Assembly (NCBI GenBank): GCA_905211675.1
Contig: CAJMBP010000084.1
Span: 1-6,035, forward strand
Source: an uncultured Oscillospiraceae bacterium
GTDB taxonomy: Bacteria; Bacillota; Clostridia; Oscillospirales; Acutalibacteraceae
Direction of reading: 5' to 3'
DNA length: 6,035 bases
The position numbers and the translations under genes are program-made. The notes under the pieces were generated by a model, which was not told the DNA's origin, searched no databases, and saw nothing but the letters and a program-made list of their open reading frames with translations. This document shows positions 1 to 5,870 of the stretch, in pieces (the stretch's first letter is position 1; each line of letters opens with the position of its first letter).

Positions 1-272
1 AAAGCAACATATCGGCACCGCTTAAGGCTGTTTGCGTGTTAAAGCAGGCCAAAACAAATAGAATTGCACCTATAACCAAATCGGAAGCAATAAGTTATTT
101 AATGCGTCAGGCGTATATGCCGAAAGACCCTGTTTCGCTTTCAAATACACTGTCACTTATAGGCAGGGTTATTGAATCTACACCGATATTTTTGCTCGAA
201 TGCGATATTTCTGAGCAGGCATTCAGGCTTTCTTATGAAACACTTACGGGTATAAAGGGCACCTATGCGTGA
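1..272 (+). CDS. C-terminal part of a probable HPr-kinase/PEPCK-fold kinase-like protein (5'-truncated by window)
   Basis: The frame is open from the first full codon at position 3 to a TGA at 270-272, with no credible start, so the true start lies left of the window. About 89 residues are visible. A GTG at 36 is not preceded by a Shine-Dalgarno site and should not be taken as the start. The visible part reads like the tail of HPr-kinase-like proteins: a strand-like stretch 'PLKAVCVLKQAKTNRI', then an 'ITKSEAISYLMRQ' helix, then 'STPIFLLECDISEQAF', followed by a short helix. This matches the family pattern 'l-f-L-x-q-x-x-x-N-x-i ... P-v-y-x-L-x-C-d-i-s-x-e-A'. The catalytic P-loop would be upstream and is not visible, so kinase activity cannot be judged. 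Such proteins in Clostridia often sit near PqqD-like or peptide-processing genes, which cannot be checked here. The assignment comes from recall of the family pattern and is moderately uncertain. Confidence 0.55.
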   Translation, partial: SNISAPLKAVCVLKQAKTNRIAPITKSEAISYLMRQAYMPKDPVSLSNTLSLIGRVIESTPIFLLECDISEQAFRLSYETLTGIKGTYA

Positions 273-310
273 TTAAAAACAACATAAATGCTAAGCTTAA
301 TTAAAAGCGG

Positions 311-358
311 CTGTGAAACTTGCGTTTCACAGTCCGATACCACCCGCTACGCGGGTGG
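311..358. terminator. Tandem perfect hairpins between convergent genes (possible bidirectional terminator or palindromic repeat)
   Basis: Two perfect stem-loops lie 7 bases apart. The first pairs CTGTGAAAC (311-319) with GTTTCACAG (324-332) around a 4-base loop. The second pairs CCACCCGC (340-347) with GCGGGTGG (351-358) around a TAC loop. They sit between the ends of the plus-strand gene stopping at 272 and the minus-strand degV stopping at 412, where a shared terminator is expected. Neither strand shows a clean U-tract: the plus side continues ATATTTATTAT and the minus side exits as CCGCTTTTAATT. A classical intrinsic terminator is therefore plausible but not proven. The GC-rich double-stem form also fits a dispersed intergenic repeat. 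Nothing else is visible in 273-411. Confidence 0.5.
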
Positions 359-411
359 ATATTTATTATACCGAATAGTTTTTTAGAAGTAAAAATACAT
401 CTGTTTGAAAT

Positions 412-1251
412 TTAGACACTTTTTTCAAACCCTACAATTATTCCGCCCTTTTCTGCATAAAAACTGCAAAGTCCGCGGCACTCGTAAATTTCGATATCTA
501 TATTTCCAAATTCCTTTGTAAGCGCGTCTTTTAGGGTGGCTGCAAATTCGGGGTTCTGGCAGTGTGATATACGCACCTTGCCGCCCCAAAAGCCCTCTTC
601 ACGCATACGGTTTATTATGCAAAGGCGCGATTTTGTTTCGCCTCGGCATTTATCAAGCGGCTGTAAATCGCCCTTGTCGCTTGCGTTGCCTATGACGCGT
701 ATTCCCAAAAGACCTGCGGCTTTGGCGGTTAAATGGCCAACTCTGCCGTTGTTTACAAGGTTTTTCATAGACTCTAACATAAACAAAAGCCCTGTTTTAT
801 TCTGATAAGCGGTTATTTCTTTGCAGATAGTGTCATAATCTTTGTTGTCGTTTATAAGCTCCGACAGCCTTTCGATTATAAGCTTCATTTCGGGACCGGT
901 TGAAAGAGAATTTATTACAAACACCTTTCGGTCGGGGTGTTGTTCTTCATAAAACCTTTTAGCAACGCATGCGGCATTATAACAGCCCGATATTGTCGCC
1001 GAAATAGTTACGCAAAAAATTCTTTCTGCATCTCCGAAGGCTTTAAGCCAATCATTTGTGTTGGGGCATGATGTGGTAGATTTGCCCTTATGTGTCAAAA
1101 GGTCATTCACCATTTCGTTTACATCAAGGCCCGCATTGTCGGTATATTCTTTTTGCGAGGTCACTATTTTAAGCGGAGCCGAAGCAAACGGTACAGAGTC
1201 AAAGTTTAATATGTCCGACGAGGAGTCGGTAACTATTTTATAGTTTGGCAT
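412..1251 (-). CDS. DegV family fatty-acid-binding protein (FakB-like)
   Basis: This encodes a 279-residue DegV protein, close to the usual 280-290. DegV/FakB proteins are cytosolic and hold one fatty acid; in the Fak system they present it to the kinase FakA, which is not in this window. Visible signatures are 'TDSSSDI' at residues 8-14, 'TTSCPN' at 59-64 (the usual T-S-Q-P-S position), 'ISATISGCYNAA' at 83-94, 'INSLSTGPEM' at 113-122, and the family block 'LESMKNLVNNGRVG' at 159-172. The usual C-terminal 'H-x-G-P-G' is replaced by 'FYAEKGG' at 264-270. The start at 1251 is chosen over an in-frame ATG at 1311 for three reasons: it has an AGGAGTG site 5 nt upstream, it begins directly with the conserved 'xYKIVTDSS' strand, and 1311 lies inside the -35 element. 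It stops with TAA and is convergent with the gene to its left. The family assignment is firm; the ligand and physiological role are unknown. Confidence 0.93.
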   Translation of the reverse strand: MPNYKIVTDSSSDILNFDSVPFASAPLKIVTSQKEYTDNAGLDVNEMVNDLLTHKGKSTTSCPNTNDWLKAFGDAERIFCVTISATISGCYNAACVAKRFYEEQHPDRKVFVINSLSTGPEMKLIIERLSELINDNKDYDTICKEITAYQNKTGLLFMLESMKNLVNNGRVGHLTAKAAGLLGIRVIGNASDKGDLQPLDKCRGETKSRLCIINRMREEGFWGGKVRISHCQNPEFAATLKDALTKEFGNIDIEIYECRGLCSFYAEKGGIIVGFEKSV

Positions 1252-1256
1252 AAAAT

Positions 1257-1263
1257 CACTCCT
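1257..1263 (-). promoter_or_regulatory. Ribosome binding site of degV that fixes its start
   Basis: On the minus strand AGGAGTG is followed by 5 bases (ATTTT) and then the ATG at 1251-1249. This strong site selects the 279-residue start over the ATG 60 bases further upstream, which has no comparable site and would precede the transcription start. Confidence 0.85.
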
Positions 1264-1282
1264 GATAAAAGCTGATACGGCA

Positions 1283-1311
1283 ATTATATGTGTTTGGGTT
1301 TTAAAAGGCAA
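1283..1311 (-). promoter_or_regulatory. Sigma-A-type promoter of degV
   Basis: On the minus strand, TTGCCT (1311-1306) and a perfect TATAAT (1288-1283) are separated by exactly 17 bases. The predicted transcription start is near 1276, giving a leader of about 25 bases to the ATG at 1251. The -35 matches TTGACA at 4 of 6 positions. Its hexamers and spacing are identical to those of the opposing promoter at 1412-1440. Confidence 0.75.
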
Positions 1312-1316
1312 TCTAT

Positions 1317-1330
1317 TGTCAATTTTGACA
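1317..1330. repeat. 14-bp inverted repeat upstream of degV promoter
   Basis: TGTCAA (1317-1322) and TTGACA (1325-1330) form a perfect 6+6 palindrome around TT. It lies 5 bases upstream of the degV -35 box, between the two divergent promoters. It also places a TTGACA hexamer on each strand, but neither is followed by a good -10 at 16-18 bases, so it is unlikely to be a pair of -35 boxes. It could be an operator half-site pair or chance in AT-rich DNA. Confidence 0.3.
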
Positions 1331-1411
1331 GTTCTATAAATAAAAAATCAAATTCTACCTGAAAATAGCCGACTCTACTGAGAAAAGAGTTGCTTTTAAT
1401 ACAGAAAAATA

Positions 1412-1440
1412 TTGCCTTTGTATATAAAACAGGTTATAAT
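1412..1440 (+). promoter_or_regulatory. Sigma-A-type promoter of the DUF951-prfA-tsaC-coaE-M18 operon
   Basis: TTGCCT at 1412-1417 and a perfect TATAAT at 1435-1440 are separated by 17 bases. The predicted start is near 1447, leaving a leader of about 28 bases before the ATG at 1475. No other good promoter was noticed before 5841, so this one probably drives the whole operon. Confidence 0.78.
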
Positions 1441-1474
1441 AATAAGATAAAATATCAAAGCGGAGATAGGTGTT

Positions 1475-1669
1475 ATGGATATAAATGTAGGCGACGTTAT
1501 ACAAATGAAAAAGAATCATCCTTGCGGTTGCAACATCTTTACCGTGCGACGCGTAGGTATGGATTTTAAAATTTGCTGTAACGGTTGCGGTCATGAAGTA
1601 ATGCTTACGCGTAGGTCTGTTGAAAAGAGCATAAAAAAGATTTTAACGATTAGCGGAGAGAATAAATAA
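1475..1669 (+). CDS. DUF951 family small Cys-rich protein
   Basis: This is a 64-residue protein of unknown function in the Firmicutes family DUF951. The family pattern is plain: 'MDINVGDVIQMKKNHPCG' at 1-18, 'RVGMDFKI' at 26-33, and 'CNGCGHEVMLTRR' at 35-47. H15/C17 and the C35-x2-C38 pair look like a small zinc-ribbon-type metal site, and the remainder suggests a compact beta-barrel. C19 and C34 are additional cysteines next to these positions. There is no signal peptide or membrane segment, so it should be cytosolic. GGAG at 1462-1465 lies 9 bases before the ATG, with an AGG closer in. The TAA stop overlaps the prfA start by one base (TAATG), which implies translational coupling. A nucleic-acid or ribosome-related role is a reasonable guess from the fold and neighbourhood but is not shown. 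Confidence 0.9.
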   Translation: MDINVGDVIQMKKNHPCGCNIFTVRRVGMDFKICCNGCGHEVMLTRRSVEKSIKKILTISGENK

Positions 1670-2745
1670 TGTTTGAAAAACTTTCTGCGGTAGAAAGCCG
1701 CTATGAACAAATAGGCGTAGAGCTTACACGTCCCGATGTTGCAAGCGATAATGCGCTTTTTACAAAGCTTATGAAAGAACACAGCGAGCTTACCCCCATT
1801 GTCGAAAAGTACCGCGAGTATTGCGCGGCACAGGCGGCAGAAAAAGAGGCGCTCGAAATGCTGGAAGCGGGCGGGCTTGACAAAGATTTTAAAGAGCTTG
1901 TAGAAGAAGAACTTGCCGCCGCAAAGGAAAAAATAGCCGCAAGCGCCGACCAACTTAAAATACTTCTTTTGCCTAAAGACCCCAACGACGATAAAAATGT
2001 TATTGTTGAAATCCGCGGGGGAGCCGGCGGCGAAGAGGCGGCGCTTTTTGCAGGCTCGCTTTTCAGAATGTACTCAATGTATGCCGAGTCAAAGCGCTGG
2101 CATATTGAAATTACCAACGCCAACGAAACCGAGCTTGGCGGATACAAAGAAATAAGTTTTATGATTGAGGGTGCAGGGGCGTATTCGCGTTTAAAGTATG
2201 AAAGCGGCGTTCACCGCGTTCAGCGTGTGCCCGACACCGAAACACAGGGCAGAATTCACACCTCAACCGTAACGGTGGCGGTGCTGCCAGAAGCTGATGA
2301 GGTTGAGTTCGAGTTAAACCCCGCAGACCTTAAAATTGACACCTTTCGCTCATCTGGGGCAGGCGGTCAGCACATTAACAAAACATCTTCTGCAATACGC
2401 GTTACACATCTGCCGACAGGCACGGTAGTAGAGTGTCAGGATGAGCGCAGTCAGTTCAAAAACAAAGAAAAGGCACTTAAAGTTCTTCGTTCTCGGCTTT
2501 ATGAAGCGGAAAAAGAAAAGGCTGATGCCGCAATAGCGTCTGACCGCAGGGCACAGGTGGGCACGGGCGATCGCAGTGAGCGTATCAGAACCTATAATTA
2601 TCCTCAAGGCCGTGTTACCGACCATAGAATAGGTTTGACGCTTTATAAAATAGATAGCATTTTAAACGGCGATATTGACGAAATTATAGACGCGCTTACA
2701 ACTCATTACCGCGCAGAAGCCTTAAAAGCTCAGGAGAATTCTTAA
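1669..2745 (+). CDS. prfA: Peptide chain release factor 1 (RF1)
   Basis: RF1 recognises UAA and UAG in the ribosomal A site and triggers release of the finished polypeptide. The protein is 358 residues, the normal family length (about 355-360). The stop-codon-reading tripeptide P-x-T is present as P188-D189-T190 in 'RVPDTETQGR'; this identifies RF1 rather than RF2, which has S-P-F. The catalytic GGQ loop is at 232-234 within 'SSGAGGQHINKT', where the glutamine is the usual target of PrmC methylation. The N-terminal 100 residues are the expected helical domain, and the 'QDERSQFKNKEKAL' stretch after GGQ is also typical. The start ATG shares one base with the DUF951 stop, and GGAGAG at 1655-1660 lies 8 bases upstream. 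Its own stop is TAA, a codon it can read. No frameshift signal is seen, unlike many RF2 genes. prmC, often adjacent to prfA, is not in this window. Confidence 0.98.
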   Translation: MFEKLSAVESRYEQIGVELTRPDVASDNALFTKLMKEHSELTPIVEKYREYCAAQAAEKEALEMLEAGGLDKDFKELVEEELAAAKEKIAASADQLKILLLPKDPNDDKNVIVEIRGGAGGEEAALFAGSLFRMYSMYAESKRWHIEITNANETELGGYKEISFMIEGAGAYSRLKYESGVHRVQRVPDTETQGRIHTSTVTVAVLPEADEVEFELNPADLKIDTFRSSGAGGQHINKTSSAIRVTHLPTGTVVECQDERSQFKNKEKALKVLRSRLYEAEKEKADAAIASDRRAQVGTGDRSERIRTYNYPQGRVTDHRIGLTLYKIDSILNGDIDEIIDALTTHYRAEALKAQENS

Positions 2746-2746
2746 A

Positions 2747-3766
2747 ATGACAACACAGAAGTTAGATGCTTTGCGTGATTATAATGGTGCCGTAAAGTCG
2801 GCGGCGGAAATATTGTGTAAGGGCGGTATTGTGGCGGTTCCCACCGAAACGGTTTACGGACTTGCTGCTTCGGCTTACAGCGATAGTGCGATTAAAGCCG
2901 TATTTGAAGCCAAAGGCAGACCGCAGGACAACCCGCTTATAGTTCATATATCAAGTTTAGATATGTTAACCGATGTGGCGCGAGATATACCCGAGCGCGC
3001 TTACAGCTGTGCCAAAACCTTTTGGCCCGGGCCTTTTACAATGGTGTTGCCAAAAGGTGAAAGCATAAGTGAGAGTGTATCGGCAGGTCTTGATACCGTG
3101 GCGGTAAGATTTCCGGCAAACAAAACGGTTTGCGACATTATAACAGCAAGCGGCTTGCCGCTTGCGGCGCCGAGTGCCAATACATCGGGCAGACCGAGCC
3201 CTACCGCAGCGCGCCATGTTATAGACGACCTTGACGGTAAAATTGATGCCGTTGTTTGCGGCGGCGACTGCAATGTGGGGGTTGAGTCGACTGTGGTATC
3301 GCTTGTAGGCGACAAGCCGCGTCTTTTGAGGCCGGGCGCTGTAACGCCCGAGCAGCTGCGTAAGGTATTACCTGATTTAGTAATTGACGATGCAGTTTTA
3401 AAACAACTGAAATCAGATGAAAAAGCGGCATCACCGGGTATGAAATATAAGCACTATGCGCCTAAAACCGAAACCTTTTTGGTAGAGGGTTGCTCGGGTA
3501 GCTTTGTAAGATTTGTGAATTCAAAAACCGATTGTGCGGCAATTTGCTTTGACGAAGAATATTACAGCATAAATGTTCCTAAAATTTCTTACGGTTCAAA
3601 ACACAACGAAAGCACACTTGCTAAAAATGTTTTTTCAAGCTTGCGGGATGTTGACAGTTTAGGAGTAAAAGAAGTTTATATTCACGCGCCAAGCAAAGAC
3701 GGCGTGGGGCTTGCAGTGTATAACCGCTTAATCAGGGCAAGCGGTTTTAAGGTTATAACGCTTTAA
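2747..3766 (+). CDS. tsaC: L-threonylcarbamoyladenylate synthase, long Sua5/YwlC form
   Basis: This enzyme makes threonylcarbamoyl-AMP from threonine, bicarbonate and ATP. It is the first step of the universal t6A37 modification of tRNAs that read ANN codons, and the product is passed to TsaD and partners (not here). The protein is 339 residues, matching the two-domain Sua5 form rather than the short TsaC form of about 190. The YrdC-like domain covers roughly 13-205, with 'VPTETVYGLAASA' at 31-43, 'KGRPQDNPLIVH' at 56-67 and 'APSANTSGRPSP' from about 141. The conserved linker 'SPGMKYKHYAP' is at 229-239 and folds over the active site in known Sua5 structures. The C-terminal Sua5 domain ends in the typical 'YNRLIRA'. 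AGGAG at 2732-2736 lies inside the prfA end, 10 bases before the ATG, and only one base separates the two genes. Confidence 0.96.
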   Translation: MTTQKLDALRDYNGAVKSAAEILCKGGIVAVPTETVYGLAASAYSDSAIKAVFEAKGRPQDNPLIVHISSLDMLTDVARDIPERAYSCAKTFWPGPFTMVLPKGESISESVSAGLDTVAVRFPANKTVCDIITASGLPLAAPSANTSGRPSPTAARHVIDDLDGKIDAVVCGGDCNVGVESTVVSLVGDKPRLLRPGAVTPEQLRKVLPDLVIDDAVLKQLKSDEKAASPGMKYKHYAPKTETFLVEGCSGSFVRFVNSKTDCAAICFDEEYYSINVPKISYGSKHNESTLAKNVFSSLRDVDSLGVKEVYIHAPSKDGVGLAVYNRLIRASGFKVITL

Positions 3767-3780
3767 GGGGTGACGGTAAA

Positions 3781-4374
3781 ATGAGCTTTGTAGTGGGTCT
3801 GACAGGCCCTACGGGGGCAGGCAAAAGCAGTGTAACAGATGTTGCGAAAAATTTAGGCTTTAAGATTATTGATTGCGACGCCTTGGCCCGTGTGGCGGTT
3901 GAAAAGGGTAGCGACGGTCTTGCTGACATAGTAAAAGCGTTCGGCGACGGTGTTTTAAATTCGGACGGAACACTAAACCGAAAGCAATTAGCCGCATTAG
4001 CCTTTTCTGCAAGCGATAAAACCGAGCTTTTAAACAAAACACTTTTGCCGCATATTGTAAAGCTTATCAAAGCGCAAATTGATGTACCCCTAGTTTTGCT
4101 CGATGCACCTACGCTTTTTGAAAGCGGAGCCGACAGCTTGTGTGATGATGTTATAGTTGTGCTGTGCGATGAAAAAACGCGCAAAGATAGAATAATAAAG
4201 CGTGACGGTATTGACGAATCGGCGGCAGAGCTTCGTATAAAAGCCGGAAAAGATGATAATTTTTATATTGAACGGTCAAATAATATAGTGTATAACGATT
4301 GCGAACTTTCGGTTTTAAACTTAAAAATACAAAAACTTTTAAACAAACTATTGGAGGAAAATAACAATGTCTGA
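3781..4374 (+). CDS. coaE: Dephospho-CoA kinase
   Basis: CoaE phosphorylates the 3'-hydroxyl of dephospho-CoA with ATP, the last step of coenzyme A synthesis, in the cytosol. The protein is 197 residues, the usual size. The P-loop is 'GLTGPTGAGKSS' at 6-17. Here 'GPTGAGKS' replaces the commoner 'GGIGSGKS', with the essential GKS retained. D33 in 'IIDCDALAR' and the block 'LDAPTLFESG' at 107-116 match the conserved substrate-binding segments. The lid-type arginine region is 'RIIKRDG', ending at 143. The glutamine often seen about ten residues further on (R-I-x-x-Q) appears to be absent ('RIKAGKDD'). The ribosome binding site AAGGGGTG (3765-3772) overlaps the tsaC stop codon, 8 bases before the ATG. 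The last 8 bases overlap the next gene. It is the only operon gene here ending in TGA. Confidence 0.95.
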   Translation: MSFVVGLTGPTGAGKSSVTDVAKNLGFKIIDCDALARVAVEKGSDGLADIVKAFGDGVLNSDGTLNRKQLAALAFSASDKTELLNKTLLPHIVKLIKAQIDVPLVLLDAPTLFESGADSLCDDVIVVLCDEKTRKDRIIKRDGIDESAAELRIKAGKDDNFYIERSNNIVYNDCELSVLNLKIQKLLNKLLEENNNV

Positions 4375-5758
4375 CGAAGTTAAGAAGTTAAAAGAAAAAC
4401 TGTTTTATGAGAAAAAGAACGGTCTTTTAAGGGTTGACGGCGATACGCTTGATAAAATACAAGAATATTGCGAAGGGTATAAGGTGTATCTTAATAAAGC
4501 TAAAACCGAGCGCGAGGCGGTAGCCGCCGCTGTTGCGCTTGCAGAAGAAAAGGGGTTTGAGCCGTTTGTAATAGGCAAAGAATATAACGCGGGCGATAAG
4601 GTTTATTTTAACAACCGCGGCAAAACCGTTGCCTTTGCGGTAATAGGCAAGCAGTCGTCAGAAAAGGGAATTAACATTACGGCGGCTCATGTTGATTCGC
4701 CCCGTCTTGACCTAAAACCCAATCCGCTTTACGAAGAGCTTGAACTCGCTCTGTTTAAAACCCATTACTACGGCGGTATTAAAAAATATCAGTGGACTGC
4801 CATGCCTCTTGCGCTTCACGGAGTATTCGCAAAAAAAGACGGCAGTGTAACAGTGGTTAATATAGGTGAAGACAGCGCCGACCCCAAGTTTGTTATAAAC
4901 GATTTGTTGCCGCATCTTGCGCGTGAGCAAAACAAGCGCACCCTTTCAGACGGTATTCGCGGCGAAGAGCTTAATGTGCTTATAGGCAGTATGCCATTTA
5001 AAAGCGATGAGGGCAGCGAGCTTGTAAAGCTTAATATTTTGAAGCTTTTGAATGAAAAGTACGGCGTCACCGAAGAAGACTTTTTGTCTGCCGAGCTTGA
5101 GTTGGTTCCTGCGGCAAAATCTAGCGATATAGGCTTTGACCGTTCGCTTATAGGTGCCTACGGTCAGGACGACCGAGTTTGCGCCTACCCCGCACTTACA
5201 GCCGTTTTAAATGTAGAAAAGCCCGAAAAAACCGCGATAGCAATCCTTACCGATAAAGAAGAAATAGGTTCTATGGGAAACACAGGTTTGCAGTCTGATT
5301 TCTTATCTCATGTTATTCATGACATTTGCGTAATGCAAGGCTGTGACGAAACTGTGGCAAAGCGCAATTCAAAGTGCCTTTCAGCTGATGTTAATGCAGG
5401 TATAGACCCGACTTTTCAGGATGTTATGGAACGCCGCAACGCAAGCTTTTTAAACTACGGTGTTGTTCTTACCAAATATACGGGCGGCGGCGGCAAAAGC
5501 AGCACATCCGACGCTTCGGCGGAATATGTTGCCGAAATCAGAGCTATGCTGGACCGTGCCGACATTGTTTGGCAAACGGGTGAGCTCGGCCGTGTAGATG
5601 CGGGCGGCGGCGGGACGGTTGCTATGTATGTTGCAAATTTGGGCATAGATGTTATCGACCTTGGTGTGCCGGTGCTTTCGATGCATGCGCCTTATGAAAC
5701 AACCGCTAAACTTGATGTATATATGTGCTACCGCGCCATGTATGAGTTTATGAAATAA
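4367..5758 (+). CDS. apeA: M18 family zinc aminopeptidase (aminopeptidase I type)
   Basis: This is a cytosolic dinuclear-zinc aminopeptidase that removes N-terminal residues from peptides; M18 enzymes generally form large tetrahedral dodecamers. The protein is 463 residues, typical of the family. All metal and catalytic positions are visible: H108 and D110 in 'AAHVDSPR', D268 in 'YGQDDRV', E298 (general base) and E299 (zinc ligand) in 'DKEEIGSMG', D341 in 'SADVNAG', and H440 in 'LSMHAPYE'. A 'TGGGGKSSTSDASAE' segment also fits M18. The symbol apeA follows the 'aminopeptidase 1' subgroup by recall of its 'RLDLKPNPLYE ... HYYGGIKKYQW' region; apeB is the alternative name group. GGAGG at 4353-4357 inside coaE, 9 bases from the ATG, and the 8-base overlap indicate coupled translation. 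It is the last gene before the terminator. Confidence 0.95.
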   Translation: MSDEVKKLKEKLFYEKKNGLLRVDGDTLDKIQEYCEGYKVYLNKAKTEREAVAAAVALAEEKGFEPFVIGKEYNAGDKVYFNNRGKTVAFAVIGKQSSEKGINITAAHVDSPRLDLKPNPLYEELELALFKTHYYGGIKKYQWTAMPLALHGVFAKKDGSVTVVNIGEDSADPKFVINDLLPHLAREQNKRTLSDGIRGEELNVLIGSMPFKSDEGSELVKLNILKLLNEKYGVTEEDFLSAELELVPAAKSSDIGFDRSLIGAYGQDDRVCAYPALTAVLNVEKPEKTAIAILTDKEEIGSMGNTGLQSDFLSHVIHDICVMQGCDETVAKRNSKCLSADVNAGIDPTFQDVMERRNASFLNYGVVLTKYTGGGGKSSTSDASAEYVAEIRAMLDRADIVWQTGELGRVDAGGGGTVAMYVANLGIDVIDLGVPVLSMHAPYETTAKLDVYMCYRAMYEFMK

Positions 5759-5773
5759 TGCATATTTAAACAT

Positions 5774-5808
5774 TAAAAGCCTCTGCTTTACACAAAGCGG
5801 AGGTTTTT
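5774..5808 (+). terminator. Rho-independent terminator of the prfA operon
   Basis: A 10-bp stem pairs CCTCTGCTTT (5780-5789) with AAAGCGGAGG (5794-5803), with one G-U wobble and an ACAC loop. TTTTT follows at 5804-5808. An AAAA run just before the stem (5775-5778) would also give some function on the opposite strand. It begins about 20 bases after the aminopeptidase stop and separates the operon from the promoter at 5841. Confidence 0.93.
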
Positions 5809-5840
5809 GCATTTTAATACGTATTTTATGTTTTTTCGTG

Positions 5841-5870
5841 TTGACAAAACATATACATAAATAGTAAAAT
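5841..5870 (+). promoter_or_regulatory. Sigma-A-type promoter of the MBOAT gene
   Basis: A perfect TTGACA at 5841-5846 is followed after 18 bases by TAAAAT at 5865-5870. The predicted start is near 5877, giving a leader of about 31 bases to the ATG at 5908. It sits just past the terminator, so this is a new transcription unit. Confidence 0.75.

Larger units (their letters stand above)
1412..5808 (+). other. Predicted single transcription unit: DUF951-prfA-tsaC-coaE-M18 aminopeptidase
   Basis: Five same-strand genes are joined by a 1-nt overlap (1669), a 1-nt gap (2746), a 14-nt gap (3767-3780) and an 8-nt overlap (4367-4374). A promoter at 1412-1440 precedes them and an intrinsic terminator at 5774-5808 follows them. 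Each downstream gene has its Shine-Dalgarno site inside or overlapping the end of the gene before it, so translation is probably coupled along the message. That this is one transcript is inferred from spacing. Confidence 0.8.

Noticed and set aside
36..38. GTG at 36 as a true gene start
   Set aside because: The frame is open to the left edge, there is no Shine-Dalgarno site, and the peptide before it continues the same domain pattern.
1251..1311. Longer 299-residue start for the DegV protein at 1311
   Set aside because: The extra 20 residues have no family match, the ATG at 1311 falls within the -35 element of a good promoter, and the ATG at 1251 has an AGGAGTG site at proper distance.
1325..1353. 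Second plus-strand promoter using TTGACA at 1325
   Set aside because: The hexamer at the right spacing (TCAAAT) is a poor -10, while 1412-1440 has a perfect TATAAT.
1371..1391. Weak hairpin GACTCT...AGAGTT upstream of the operon promoter
   Set aside because: Only six pairs including a wobble with a nine-base loop; it precedes the promoter and has no clear role as terminator or leader structure.
1447..1474. Riboswitch or T-box leader before the prfA operon
   Set aside because: The predicted leader is only about 28 bases, too short for any known riboswitch.
1591..1953. Minus-strand open frame across the DUF951-prfA junction
   Set aside because: It overlaps two recognised genes and the Phe/Lys/Cys-rich product is typical antisense translation.
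1701..2147. Minus-strand open frame opposite prfA
   Set aside because: It is the reverse shadow of the prfA codons with low-complexity Ser/Ala content and no family resemblance.
3753..4184. Minus-strand open frame opposite coaE
   Set aside because: It lies wholly across a firm coaE gene, has no ribosome binding site and reads as a compositional shadow.
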